Source: Methylomicrobium lacus LW14
GTDB taxonomy: Bacteria; Pseudomonadota; Gammaproteobacteria; Methylococcales; Methylomonadaceae
DNA length: 64,000 bases
Assembly: GCF_000527095.1 (NCBI RefSeq)
Contig: NZ_AZUN01000001.1
Span: 3,795,501 to 3,859,500 of the forward strand
Reading direction: 5' to 3'
The first letter of the stretch is position 1. Each line of letters begins with the position of its first letter. The notes below the pieces were generated by a model. It was not told where the DNA came from. It searched no databases and saw only the letters and a list, made by a program, of their open reading frames with translations. This document shows positions 1-8,773 of this stretch, in pieces. The position numbers and the translations under genes are program-made.

Positions 1-2
1 AA

Positions 3-269
3 ATCCGCCTCGTCTTCGATGCCGCGCCAAATCTTGTGGTTCCGGCCAAAGCCAGCTTCGTCGCCAGTGTCGCCCAGTTCACGCCAAAGACCGTCGAGAC
101 CGAGAGCGAACGCCTGAAGTTGATGTTCCGCGTGCGTGCGAGGATCGCTCCCGAGCTATTGAAACAGCATCTCGAACAGGTCAAGACCGGTTTGCCCGGC
201 ATGGCCTATGTCAAAATCGACCCGGCCGTAGAATGGCCCGCCGAACTCGCGATCAAGTTGATCAAATGA
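3..269 (+). CDS. HlyD-type membrane fusion protein, C-terminal fragment
   Basis: This is the C-terminal 88 residues of a gene that begins before the window. The visible part fits the C-terminal beta domain of a periplasmic adaptor, with the segment LVVPAKASFVAS and the end PAELAIKLIK. The next two genes encode an RbbA-like ATPase/permease and a YhhJ-like permease, the same order as E. coli yhiI-rbbA-yhhJ, so an adaptor is expected here. The stop overlaps the next start (ATGA), which indicates translational coupling. The substrate is unknown. The family call is moderately sure because only the tail is seen. Confidence 0.7.
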   Translation: MRLVFDAAPNLVVPAKASFVASVAQFTPKTVETESERLKLMFRVRARIAPELLKQHLEQVKTGLPGMAYVKIDPAVEWPAELAIKLIK

Positions 270-3034
270 ACGGCCACACGCCTGCAGGGCCGGCCGTCCG
301 CGTGCAGGGTGTCAGCCTGCGCTACGGCAGGAATCTCGCCCTCGACAACCTCAGTCTGGATATTCCGAGCGGCCGCATGGTCGGTCTGATCGGCCCCGAC
401 GGCGTCGGCAAGTCCAGTTTGATGGCGCTGTTGACCGGGGCAAGGAAAATGCAGAAAGGCCGGATCGAGGTGTTGGGCGGCGATATTGCGGACGCGGCGC
501 ACCGCCGCGCGGTCTGCCCGCGCATCGCCTACATGCCCCAGGGACTGGGCAAGAATCTCTATCTCACGCTCTCGGTATTCGAGAACGTCGATTTTTTCGG
601 CCGCTTGTTCGGCCACGAGCAAGCCGAACGCCATCAACGCATCGCCGAACTGCTCGACAGCACCGGTTTGAGCCCTTTCCGCGACCGGCAGGCCGGGCAA
701 CTGTCGGGCGGCATGAAACAAAAGCTCGGACTGTGTTGTTCGCTGATTCACGATCCCGACCTCCTGGTGCTGGATGAGCCGACGACCGGCGTCGATCCCT
801 TGTCCCGCGCCCAGTTCTGGGAGCTGATCGAGCGCCTAAGCGCGCGCCATTTGGGTATGAGCGTGCTGGTCTCGACCGCCTACATGGACGAGGCAGAGCG
901 CTTCGACTGGCTGGTGGCGATGGATGCAGGCAAAATCCTGGCCACCGGCACGGCGTCGGAACTGCGCGCAAAAACCGGTGCCGGTACGCTGGAAGCGGCT
1001 TTTATCCGGCTGCTGCCGGAGGCAAAGCGCCTGGGCCACAAGGCAATCGTGATTCCGGCGCGGGACACCGGGGGCGAGCCGGAAATTGCGATTGAAGCCC
1101 ATGATCTGACGATGCGCTTCGGCGATTTCGTCGCGGTCGATCGCGTCAGTTTGCGTATCGAGCGCGGCGAAATCTTCGGCTTTCTCGGCTCCAATGGCTG
1201 CGGCAAGTCGACCACGATGAAGATGCTGACCGGCCTGCTGCAACCGAGCGAAGGCGATGCTTTGCTGTTCGGACGGGGCGTAGACGCCGGCAATCTGGAC
1301 ACGCGGAGGCGCGTCGGCTACATGTCGCAGGCGTTCTCGCTGTATTCCGAACTGAGTGTGCGGCAAAATCTGGAACTGCACGCCCGGCTGTTTCACCTGC
1401 CCGAAGCCGAAATTCCCGTTCGCGTGACCGAGATGGCCGATCGCTTCGGGCTCGGGCCGGTGATGGACGTCCTGCCCGACAACTTGCCGCTGGGCATCAG
1501 GCAGCGCCTTTCGCTGGCGGTCGCGGTAATCCATAAGCCCGATTTGCTGATTCTCGACGAGCCGACCTCCGGCGTCGATCCGGTCGCGCGCGACAGCTTT
1601 TGGGAGCTGATGATCGACCTGTCACGCCGCGATCGCGTCACCATCTTTATTTCAACCCATTTCATGAACGAGGCCGAGCGCTGCGACCGCATCTCGCTGA
1701 TGCATGCCGGCAAGGTGCTTGCCAGCGACAGCCCCGCCGCACTGATTGAACGCAGCGGCCATGCCTCTCTGGAAGCGGTCTTCATCGACTATCTGAAGGC
1801 AGCGAGCGGAATTGACGATGCGCCGGCCGGAGTCCCTGAGATCGGGGAGGCATCACTCTCTCCCCCTCTTCGGCCGGAGGAGAAGGAACAAGTCTCGCCG
1901 CATCCCCGTTTCAGCCTGTTGCGGCTGTTCAGCTATACCGTGCGCGAAACTATGGAGCTGCGCCGCGACCCGATTCGTTGGCTGATCGCCCTGTTCGGTA
2001 CCCTGCTGCTGATGGTCACCTTCGGTTACGGCATCAGCATGGACGTCGAGGATCTGCGCTTTGCCGTGCTCGACCGCGACCAGACCCTGCTCAGCAGCAA
2101 CTACGCGCTCGACCTCGGCGGTTCGCGCTACTTCATCGCTCAGCCGCCGATCACCGACTACGACGAACTCGACCGGCGCATGCGCAGCGGCGAACTGAGC
2201 CTGGCGATCGAGATCCCGCCCAACTTCGCACGCGATCTGGAGCGCGGCGATAACGTCAAGATCGGCGCCTGGGTCGACGGTGCGATGCCGACCCGCGCCG
2301 AGAACGTGATTGGCTACGTGCAGGCCATGCACCAGGTCTGGCTGCTGGAGCAGGCGCGCCGGCATGCGACGGGCCATGTGCCGGCCGGTCTCATGACGAT
2401 AGAGACACGCTTTCGCTACAACCCCGACGTCAAGAGCCTGCCGGCCATCGTACCGGCCGTGATCCCGATGTTGCTGATGCTGATTCTGTCCATGCTCAGC
2501 GCGCTCAGCGTGGTGCGCGAAAAGGAGCTGGGCTCGATCCTGAATCTGTACGTCACGCCGGTGACCAAGCTGGAGTTCCTCGTCGGCAAGCAACTGCCCT
2601 ACATCGCGATGGGGATGATCAACTTCTTTCTCGTCTGCGCGCTGGCGGTGTTCGTTTTCGGCGTACCGCACAAGGGCAGCTTCCTGCTGCTGACCCTGGC
2701 CGCGCTGCTCTACGTGACCGCCTCCACCGGCCTGGGACTATTGATCTCGGCTTTCACCCGCAGCCAGATCGCCGCCGTCTTCGCGACTTCGATCGCCACC
2801 ATCATTCCCACCCGGCAATTTTCCGGCATGATCGACCCCGTGTCGTCGCTGGAGGGCGGGGCGCGCTTCGTCGGCGAGATTTTTCCGACCACGCATTTCA
2901 TCACTCTCTGCCGCGGCACCTTCTCGAAGGCTTTGGGTTTCGCCGAGCTGAGTGCCTACTTGCTGCCGCTCGCCCTCGCCATTCCGGTGATTCTCGGTTT
3001 GAGCGTCATCTTGTTGAAGAAACAGGAGCGCTAG
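266..3034 (+). CDS. RbbA-like ABC transporter, two ATPase domains fused to a permease
   Basis: Protein of 922 residues. The first ATPase domain has Walker A GPDGVGKSS near residue 45, signature LSGGMKQK and Walker B LLVLDEPTTGVDP. The second has Walker A GSNGCGKST near residue 308, a degenerate signature LPLGIRQRLSL and Walker B LLILDEPTSGVDP. From about residue 545 an ABC-2 type permease follows, with one N-terminal membrane segment, a large periplasmic loop and a membrane bundle at the C-terminus. This order is typical of RbbA/YhiH. I chose the ATG at 266 because it overlaps the upstream stop; an in-frame start at 233 would run 11 codons into the adaptor gene. With its neighbours it should form an inner-membrane efflux complex of unknown substrate. 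The altered second signature is usual in the family. Confidence 0.88.
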   Translation: MNGHTPAGPAVRVQGVSLRYGRNLALDNLSLDIPSGRMVGLIGPDGVGKSSLMALLTGARKMQKGRIEVLGGDIADAAHRRAVCPRIAYMPQGLGKNLYLTLSVFENVDFFGRLFGHEQAERHQRIAELLDSTGLSPFRDRQAGQLSGGMKQKLGLCCSLIHDPDLLVLDEPTTGVDPLSRAQFWELIERLSARHLGMSVLVSTAYMDEAERFDWLVAMDAGKILATGTASELRAKTGAGTLEAAFIRLLPEAKRLGHKAIVIPARDTGGEPEIAIEAHDLTMRFGDFVAVDRVSLRIERGEIFGFLGSNGCGKSTTMKMLTGLLQPSEGDALLFGRGVDAGNLDTRRRVGYMSQAFSLYSELSVRQNLELHARLFHLPEAEIPVRVTEMADRFGLGPVMDVLPDNLPLGIRQRLSLAVAVIHKPDLLILDEPTSGVDPVARDSFWELMIDLSRRDRVTIFISTHFMNEAERCDRISLMHAGKVLASDSPAALIERSGHASLEAVFIDYLKAASGIDDAPAGVPEIGEASLSPPLRPEEKEQVSPHPRFSLLRLFSYTVRETMELRRDPIRWLIALFGTLLLMVTFGYGISMDVEDLRFAVLDRDQTLLSSNYALDLGGSRYFIAQPPITDYDELDRRMRSGELSLAIEIPPNFARDLERGDNVKIGAWVDGAMPTRAENVIGYVQAMHQVWLLEQARRHATGHVPAGLMTIETRFRYNPDVKSLPAIVPAVIPMLLMLILSMLSALSVVREKELGSILNLYVTPVTKLEFLVGKQLPYIAMGMINFFLVCALAVFVFGVPHKGSFLLLTLAALLYVTASTGLGLLISAFTRSQIAAVFATSIATIIPTRQFSGMIDPVSSLEGGARFVGEIFPTTHFITLCRGTFSKALGFAELSAYLLPLALAIPVILGLSVILLKKQER

Positions 3035-3036
3035 GC

Positions 3037-4161
3037 GTGCAGACTTGGCTGAATATATTTCATCTCGGCGTCAAGGAACTGCGCAGCCTCGGGCGCGACA
3101 CCCTGATGATGGTGCTGATCGTGTTCTCCTTCACCGTCCAGGTCTACCTGACCGCGAAGAGCCTGCCCGAATCGCTGCACAAGGCGCCGATCGCCTTCGT
3201 TGACGAAGACCATTCGCCATTGTCGTCGCGCATCATCAATGCCTTCTTTCCGCCCCATTTCCTGACGCCGGCGATCATCGACCAGTATGCCATGGACCCC
3301 GGCATGGACGCGGGGCTGTACACCTTCGTTCTCGATATCCCGCCCGATTTCCAGCGCGACGTGCTGGCCGGGCGGACGCCTTCGATCCAGCTCAACGTCG
3401 ACGCGACCCGCATGTCGCAGGCCTTTATCGGCAACAGCTACGTCCAGAACATTGTCAACGGCGAGGTGACGGCCTTCGTGCAGAGGCATCGTGCAGTCAC
3501 GACGCTGCCTGCCGAACTCGAAGTGCGCGCCCGTTTCAATCCGAACCTGAGTTCGGTGTGGTTCGGATCGGTGATGGAGCTGATCAACAGCATCACGATG
3601 CTGTCCATCATCCTGACCGGCGCGGCGCTGATCCGCGAACGCGAACACGGCACGATCGAGCATTTGCTGGTGATGCCCTTGACCCCGTTCGAAATCATGA
3701 TGGCCAAGGTCTGGGCCATGGGCCTGATCGTAGTCATCGTCGCGACGGCATCGCTGGCCGTCGTCGTGCAGGGCGTGCTTGAAGTGCCGATCGAAGGCTC
3801 GATCGGGCTTTTCGTCCTGGGGATGGCGCTGCATTTGTTCGCGACTACCTCAATGGGCATTTTTCTCGGCACCGTGGCGCGCTCGATGCCGCAGATGGGC
3901 ATGCTGATGCTCGTCATCCTGCTGCCGCTGCAAATGTTGTCCGGCGGCATCACCCCGCGCGAGAGCATGCCCGAGCTGGTGCAGAACCTGATGCTGGCGG
4001 CGCCGACCACGCATTTCGTCGCGCTCGCCCAGGCCATTCTTTACCGTGGCGCCGGTTTCAGCATCGTCTGGCCCGAGTTTCTTGCATTGATCGGCATCGG
4101 CGGCGTCTTCTTCGTGCTGGCTCTGGGCCGCTTCCGCAAAACCATCGGTTCGATGGCCTGA
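3037..4161 (+). CDS. YhhJ-like ABC-2 type permease
   Basis: Protein of 374 residues starting with GTG two bases after the upstream stop, so it belongs to the same operon. It has one membrane segment near residues 20-40, a periplasmic domain (AFVDEDHSPLS, then a VDATRMSQAF region) and five to six further segments from about residue 185, with the ABC-2 permease motif EREHGTIEHLLVMPL. It probably pairs with the permease half of the RbbA-like protein. Order and domain content match the E. coli yhiI-rbbA-yhhJ type of exporter. The substrate cannot be inferred from sequence. Confidence 0.85.
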   Translation: MQTWLNIFHLGVKELRSLGRDTLMMVLIVFSFTVQVYLTAKSLPESLHKAPIAFVDEDHSPLSSRIINAFFPPHFLTPAIIDQYAMDPGMDAGLYTFVLDIPPDFQRDVLAGRTPSIQLNVDATRMSQAFIGNSYVQNIVNGEVTAFVQRHRAVTTLPAELEVRARFNPNLSSVWFGSVMELINSITMLSIILTGAALIREREHGTIEHLLVMPLTPFEIMMAKVWAMGLIVVIVATASLAVVVQGVLEVPIEGSIGLFVLGMALHLFATTSMGIFLGTVARSMPQMGMLMLVILLPLQMLSGGITPRESMPELVQNLMLAAPTTHFVALAQAILYRGAGFSIVWPEFLALIGIGGVFFVLALGRFRKTIGSMA

Positions 4162-4216
4162 TCCATTCTAAATTCTGAGCAGACAAATCTGAGGAAACTG
4201 AGAGTAACGCGTCAGC

Positions 4217-4681
4217 ATGCAAATTCATCAACTCTATCGGCGGCAAGAGCTGAATATGACCGTGCAGGAGGCATGGGATTTCTTTTCCTCTCCCCATCAT
4301 CTGAACGACATCACGCCGGCTTTTTTCCATGTCGAAATCACCTCCAATGTGCCCGAAAAAATTTATGCCGGCTTATTGATCAGCTATAGGATGAAGGTCG
4401 TGTTCGGCATTCCGATGGCATGGCTTTCCGAAGTCAGCCAATGCGACGAGCCGAAACGCTTCGTCTATCAACAGCGCATCGGACCATTCAAATTCTGGAG
4501 CCATGAAGTGTGTCTGAGCGAAACGCAAAGCGGTATTCAGCTGGAAGACATCATGTTCTATGCCATGCCCTTCGGCTGGCTCGGAGAACTTTTAAACCGC
4601 TGGCTGATAGCGGATAGACTGGCGCGAATCTTCGACACTCGGCGTGATGTTTTACAAGCCAAATGGAAGTCAGCGAAGTAG
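4217..4681 (+). CDS. SRPBCC (START-like) ligand-binding domain protein
   Basis: Protein of 154 residues that fits the single-domain SRPBCC/polyketide-cyclase fold: an N-terminal strand, then a helix with EAWDFFSSPHHLNDITP, and a C-terminal helix containing GELLNRWLIADRLARIF. Such proteins bind small hydrophobic ligands and are often annotated as cyclase/dehydrase or CoxG-like. It lies 55 bases after the exporter operon on the same strand and may be read through from it, but no functional link is visible. The ligand is unknown. Confidence 0.7.
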   Translation: MQIHQLYRRQELNMTVQEAWDFFSSPHHLNDITPAFFHVEITSNVPEKIYAGLLISYRMKVVFGIPMAWLSEVSQCDEPKRFVYQQRIGPFKFWSHEVCLSETQSGIQLEDIMFYAMPFGWLGELLNRWLIADRLARIFDTRRDVLQAKWKSAK

Positions 4682-4752
4682 CGCAATGATCGGATCACTG
4701 ACATCAAAAGCCGCGCAGGTTTACGCTGTTTGGCAAACCAATATTTCGGGCT

Positions 4753-5574
4753 TCAATCTGTTCGTGATGCCGGACTGATGCCTAAAATCGGCGCATTGGC
4801 TTTAAATAGCGCCCATACCGGCATGCCAGGCACCAGCGCCAGATCTTGCAAACTCTGTTGAGTCACCATCGCGGCCAGAATTTCTCCGCCGGGAAGCAAG
4901 ATGATCACTTCGGAGTCTACGATGTCGTGCCGGATGCGCATCACATGACCGAACAGGCAGTTGCGGGCCGAAGTGCGTTGATGGCCGGCATCGGTCGACA
5001 ACAGGATGTCGGCGCTGTTGATCATCAACACCGCATCGGCGCCGACATCGACTGACAGTTCGGTGAGCGCCGCCGTCCCCATAGAAACGAAGATCTGCCC
5101 CCCGCCTTGCAAGCGCACGGTGACCTGCGCATCCTCTTCCGCCCGGCCGATCGAGGTCACGCTGCCGAAAAGCTGGTTGCGCGTGCTGGTTTTGACCGTC
5201 AGGCGCTGGAGAAAGAGAATCGTATCGGGATCGTCTGTGAGGCGGCGATTCAACTCGGCGATGAATTCGCTATGCTGCCGCTCCAGGCGGGTAAATAACG
5301 CCAGCATGGCGTGTCCGGCGGCGGTTAAAGAGGTCCCGCCCCCCTTGCTGCCACCAATCGCTGTGGTCAGCAAGGCTTGCGGCGCCCCGTTGTTGAGCCT
5401 TTCCAGCATTTGCCAGGCGCCCTTGTAACTCAAGCCCGATTGTTTCGCGGCCTGATTGATCGAGCCGCTTTCTTCAATCGCCTGCAACAGCGCGATCATT
5501 CGCTTGTCCAGCATTCCGGCAAGCCGCAATTCGCCTTCTATCCAAGGCTGGGATTCGTTGTCGGTCGGTTTCAT
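4753..5574 (-). CDS. modE: Molybdate-responsive transcriptional regulator ModE
   Basis: Protein of 273 residues from the start chosen at 5574. The N-terminal winged helix has the segments ESGSINQAAKQSGLSYKGAW and GGSKGGGTSLTAAG. Two C-terminal Mop/TOBE repeats follow, beginning TSTRNQLFGSV and RTSARNCLFGHV, which bind molybdate at the dimer interface. This architecture is that of E. coli ModE (262 residues). A TTG at 5628 or ATG at 5625 would add 17-18 residues, but 5574 has a GAG-type ribosome site and gives the family length. It is divergent from the porin-modABC-mop genes. A perfect 10-base inverted repeat at 5644-5667 between them is the expected operator, so ModE with molybdate probably represses uptake and perhaps itself. 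Confidence 0.93.
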   Translation of the reverse strand: MKPTDNESQPWIEGELRLAGMLDKRMIALLQAIEESGSINQAAKQSGLSYKGAWQMLERLNNGAPQALLTTAIGGSKGGGTSLTAAGHAMLALFTRLERQHSEFIAELNRRLTDDPDTILFLQRLTVKTSTRNQLFGSVTSIGRAEEDAQVTVRLQGGGQIFVSMGTAALTELSVDVGADAVLMINSADILLSTDAGHQRTSARNCLFGHVMRIRHDIVDSEVIILLPGGEILAAMVTQQSLQDLALVPGMPVWALFKANAPILGISPASRTD

Positions 5575-5643
5575 CTTATCTCTATCGAAAAAAATAGTGG
5601 TGGATCGTGATTTCCTGGAGGACATCAATACGGCCTAAAAGAT

Positions 5644-5667
5644 CGTTATGTATTTTTATACATAACG
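5644..5667. promoter_or_regulatory. ModE operator (inverted repeat)
   Basis: CGTTATGTAT at 5644-5653 and its exact reverse complement ATACATAACG at 5658-5667 are separated by TTTT. This resembles the known ModE boxes, which carry CGTTATRT arms. A -10-like TATACT lies just downstream at 5671-5676, so a bound regulator would cover the promoter of the rightward operon. Its position between divergent modE and the mod operon supports the assignment. Confidence 0.88.
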
Positions 5668-5767
5668 CTATATACTACTGTCCTTCAACGTATACAGGCT
5701 TGGGAAAGCCCTTTTTGAAATCGACTACCACACGAACGGCGTTTGACGTTCACAAAAGGCGAACATT

Positions 5768-7267
5768 GTGAATCCCCTAAACAAACAGAGTATCGTTTCC
5801 CGTTTTGGCGGCGCCATCGGTCTGACTATCGTTTCCTCAGGCTTCATCGCGCAGGCCGATGCGGCGGCGGAAAAGAAAAGCTATACCCAACCGCCATTTG
5901 CCGCCTTTTCGAGCCAAATGCCCGATGCGCTGCTGGGCTCGTACAAATACGAGAAACCGGTCTGGAATCTGCACGATGCGTTGGGCTTGCCCGCGTGGCT
6001 GTCGCTATCGCTCGAACAGCGTACCCGCTATGAAACGATCGACGGCAGCTTCCGGCAAGGCAGTCAGGGCGGCGATCAGCAGATTTCGCTGCAGACCGAC
6101 CTGTGGCTGGAAGCGCATTCCGAACACTGGCGGCTGGGCGGCGAATTTCTGGATGCCCGCCAGTTTGGCGCCGACGAGGGTTCCGGCATCAACAATACCC
6201 ATGTCGATGAAGCCGATTTCATCCAGGGTTATCTGGCCTGGTCCGATCAGAACCTGGCCCATAGCGGTTTGGGCGTCGAAGCGATCGCCGGCCGGCAGAC
6301 CCTGAATTTCGGCAGCCGCCGCCTGATCGCCCGGAATGCGATGCGCAACACGATCAACAGCTTCGACGGCTTCCGGCTCCGAGTCGTCGATTACAACCGC
6401 TGGCAATTCAACGCCTTCGCGACCAAGCCGGTCGGCCGCTATCCGAACGATCCCGAGCAACTGCTCGACCACTTCCACAGCTTCGACGAACCCGAGGAGC
6501 AGGCGTGGTTTTCCGGTGGGTTTTTGGAGGTCTACGACTTGCCCGGCAAGTTCAATGCCGAACTGTACTTGTACCACCTCGACGAAGGCGACCGCAAGCG
6601 CATGCAGACCCGCAACCGCCGCTATTTTACGCCAGGCATGCGTTTTTACATCAAGCCCGCGAAAGGGGAGTTCGATTTCCAAAGCGAAACGGTCGGCCAG
6701 TTCGGCACGGTGCGGGAGACAAGCAAGGCGAGCGACGGCAAGAATCTCGACCATTCGGCCTGGTATCAGCATCTCGACGTCGGTTATACTTTCGATGCTT
6801 TTTGGACGCCGCGTTTCTCGCTCCATTACGACTATGCCAGCGGCGATCACGATCCCAACGACAACAAGGATCAGCAATTCGACACCCTCTACGGCGCCCG
6901 CCGCTTCGAATTCGGACCGACCGGCATCTACGGCGCCTTTGCCCGCAGCAATATCAATACGCCGGGCTACCGCATCGGTTTTAACCCGCTTCCGGACGTG
7001 CAGGCCTTCATCAGCCACCGCTTCTTCTGGCTGGCGGAGGACAAGGACAGCTGGACGTCGGCCAAATTGCGCGACAAAACCGGCAATACGAATAATTTCA
7101 TCGGCCAGCAAATCGAGCTGTCGGCGCGTTGGGACTTCAACAGCAGCTTGAACTTCGAATCCGGCTGGGCGCATCTGTTCAAGGGCGCATTCGCCAAAAC
7201 GACCGCCGGCGCGCCGGACAGCCAGGATGTCGATTATTTTTATGTGCAAAGCCAATTCCGGTTTTGA
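5768..7267 (+). CDS. Alginate-export-family outer membrane porin in the molybdate operon
   Basis: Protein of 499 residues with a GTG start and a signal peptide ending near QADA. The mature part fits an outer-membrane beta-barrel of the alginate-export (AlgE-like) type: alternating strands, many aromatic girdle residues, an RLIARNAMRNTINSFDG segment and a final strand FYVQSQFRF ending in Phe. It is the first gene downstream of the ModE operator, and modA follows 41 bases after its stop. I infer a passive outer-membrane channel that lets molybdate (or an associated anion) into the periplasm under Mo limitation. The family is known for alginate or small-molecule passage, so the molybdate role rests on context only. 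Confidence 0.8.
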   Translation: MNPLNKQSIVSRFGGAIGLTIVSSGFIAQADAAAEKKSYTQPPFAAFSSQMPDALLGSYKYEKPVWNLHDALGLPAWLSLSLEQRTRYETIDGSFRQGSQGGDQQISLQTDLWLEAHSEHWRLGGEFLDARQFGADEGSGINNTHVDEADFIQGYLAWSDQNLAHSGLGVEAIAGRQTLNFGSRRLIARNAMRNTINSFDGFRLRVVDYNRWQFNAFATKPVGRYPNDPEQLLDHFHSFDEPEEQAWFSGGFLEVYDLPGKFNAELYLYHLDEGDRKRMQTRNRRYFTPGMRFYIKPAKGEFDFQSETVGQFGTVRETSKASDGKNLDHSAWYQHLDVGYTFDAFWTPRFSLHYDYASGDHDPNDNKDQQFDTLYGARRFEFGPTGIYGAFARSNINTPGYRIGFNPLPDVQAFISHRFFWLAEDKDSWTSAKLRDKTGNTNNFIGQQIELSARWDFNSSLNFESGWAHLFKGAFAKTTAGAPDSQDVDYFYVQSQFRF

Positions 7268-7308
7268 AATGACCAAGCCGTCTTCTCATCCTGTCAGGAG
7301 CCTTCCTC

Positions 7309-8076
7309 ATGTTTAGCAAAGGATTTTATCGTTTGGCGCTTATCACGGCCGCGCTGGCCGCCGCCTGCGCGCCGGCCTATGCCGAAACGACGCTGGTCGC
7401 GGTCGCCGCCAACTTCACCCAACCGATGAACGAAATCGCCGCAGCCTTCGAAAAAGCGACCGGACACAGCGCCAAACTCTCGTTCGGCTCTTCCGGCAAA
7501 TTCGTCGCGCAAATCGAAAACGGCGCGCCGTTCGAAGTTTTCCTGTCCGCCGATAGCGAAAAACCGACGCAACTGGAAAAGTCCAGGCTGGCCGTGCCAG
7601 GCAGCCGCTTCACCTATGCGATCGGCAAGCTGGTGTTATGGTCGGCCAAACCGGGATTGGTGGACGATCAGGGCGCCATCCTGAACGGTGGCGGCTTCAG
7701 GCATCTGGCGCTGGCCGACCCGAAACTGGCGCCTTACGGCGCGGCGGCGGTGGAGGTTTTGAAAAATCAGGGACTGTTCGAAAAACTGGGGCCCTCGTTC
7801 GTGCTTGGCGAAAACATTGCACAAACCCATCAATTCGTCTCGACCGGCAATGCCGAACTGGGCTTCATCGCCTTGTCGCAGGTAATCGAGGACGGCAAGA
7901 TCGCCAAGGGATCGAGCTGGATCGTGCCAGAAACGCTGCATGCGCCGATCCGCCAGGATGCGGTGTTGCTGAATAAGGGGGGGGGCAATCCGGCAGCGCC
8001 CGCGTTGCTGCAATTTTTAAAATCGGCCGAAGCGCGGGCGATCATGCAAAAATACGGCTACAGTCTGGCCGACTGA
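7309..8076 (+). CDS. modA: Molybdate-binding periplasmic protein ModA
   Basis: Protein of 255 residues with a Sec signal peptide cleaved near PAYAE. The mature N-terminus TTLVAVAANFTQPM, then SFGSSGKFVAQIENGAPFEV and FLSADSEKP, are typical of ModA; the serines in the SSG and SAD regions belong to the oxyanion pocket. ALADPKLAPYGAAA and the end AIMQKYGYSL are also characteristic. ModA captures molybdate or tungstate and passes it to ModBC. modB starts 11 bases after its stop. A run of nine G at 7977-7985 lies within the coding sequence near the C-terminus and could allow slippage. Confidence 0.96.
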   Translation: MFSKGFYRLALITAALAAACAPAYAETTLVAVAANFTQPMNEIAAAFEKATGHSAKLSFGSSGKFVAQIENGAPFEVFLSADSEKPTQLEKSRLAVPGSRFTYAIGKLVLWSAKPGLVDDQGAILNGGGFRHLALADPKLAPYGAAAVEVLKNQGLFEKLGPSFVLGENIAQTHQFVSTGNAELGFIALSQVIEDGKIAKGSSWIVPETLHAPIRQDAVLLNKGGGNPAAPALLQFLKSAEARAIMQKYGYSLAD

Positions 8077-8086
8077 CCTCTAATCT

Positions 8087-8773
8087 ATGCTCAGCGATGA
8101 CGATATTTCGGCCCTGTGGTTGACCTTTGAGGTCGCCAGCCTGGCAACCTTGCTACTGTTGCTGCTCGGAACGCCCTTGGCCTGGTGGCTGGCGCGCACC
8201 GAATCGCGCTGGAAAGGTGTCTGCAATGCGTTGGTGGCGCTGCCTTTGGTCTTGCCGCCGACCGTGCTCGGCTTTTATCTGTTGCTGCTGCTCGGTCCGA
8301 ACGGGCCGGTCGGCGGCCTGATGACCGAACTGGGCCTGACGCCGTTGCCCTTTACATTCGGCGGCTTGGTCGTCGCCTCGGTACTGTATTCGCTGCCCTT
8401 CGTGGTGCAGCCCCTGCAAACCGCCTTCGCCGCGATCGGCGAGCAAACGCTGGAAGCGGCCGCCACCCTCCGCGCGGGGCCCTGGGATACCTTCTTCTCG
8501 GTCGTGATTCCGCTCGCCAAACCGGGTTTTCTGACCGCGGCGATCCTCGGCTTTGCGCATACGGTCGGCGAATTCGGCGTGGTCTTGATGATCGGCGGCA
8601 ACATTCCGGGCAAGACCCGGGTCGCGTCGGTACAAATCTACAACCATGTTGAAGCCCTCGAATATACCCAGGCGCATTGGCTGGCCGGCGGCTTGCTGGT
8701 GTTTGCGTTTACGGTGCTGCTGCTGTTGTATGGCGTGCTGAAAAGCCGGCCTGCGGTGGAGCCGATGCGATGA
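8087..8773 (+). CDS. modB: Molybdate ABC transporter permease ModB
   Basis: Protein of 228 residues with about five to six membrane segments and the binding-protein-dependent permease motif EAAATLRAGPWDTFFSVVIPLAKPG, the EAA loop that contacts ModC (shown here only in part: EAAATLRAGPWDTF). The segment FAHTVGEFGVVLMIGGNIPG is diagnostic of ModB. It lies between modA and modC, and its stop overlaps the modC start in ATGA. It should form the inner-membrane channel for molybdate. Confidence 0.96.
   Translation: MLSDDDISALWLTFEVASLATLLLLLLGTPLAWWLARTESRWKGVCNALVALPLVLPPTVLGFYLLLLLGPNGPVGGLMTELGLTPLPFTFGGLVVASVLYSLPFVVQPLQTAFAAIGEQTLEAAATLRAGPWDTFFSVVIPLAKPGFLTAAILGFAHTVGEFGVVLMIGGNIPGKTRVASVQIYNHVEALEYTQAHWLAGGLLVFAFTVLLLLYGVLKSRPAVEPMR

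Noticed and set aside
6005..7276. 423-codon minus-strand frame opposite the porin gene
   Set aside because: The plus strand has a signal peptide, barrel pattern and operon position; the minus frame has no ribosome site or motif.
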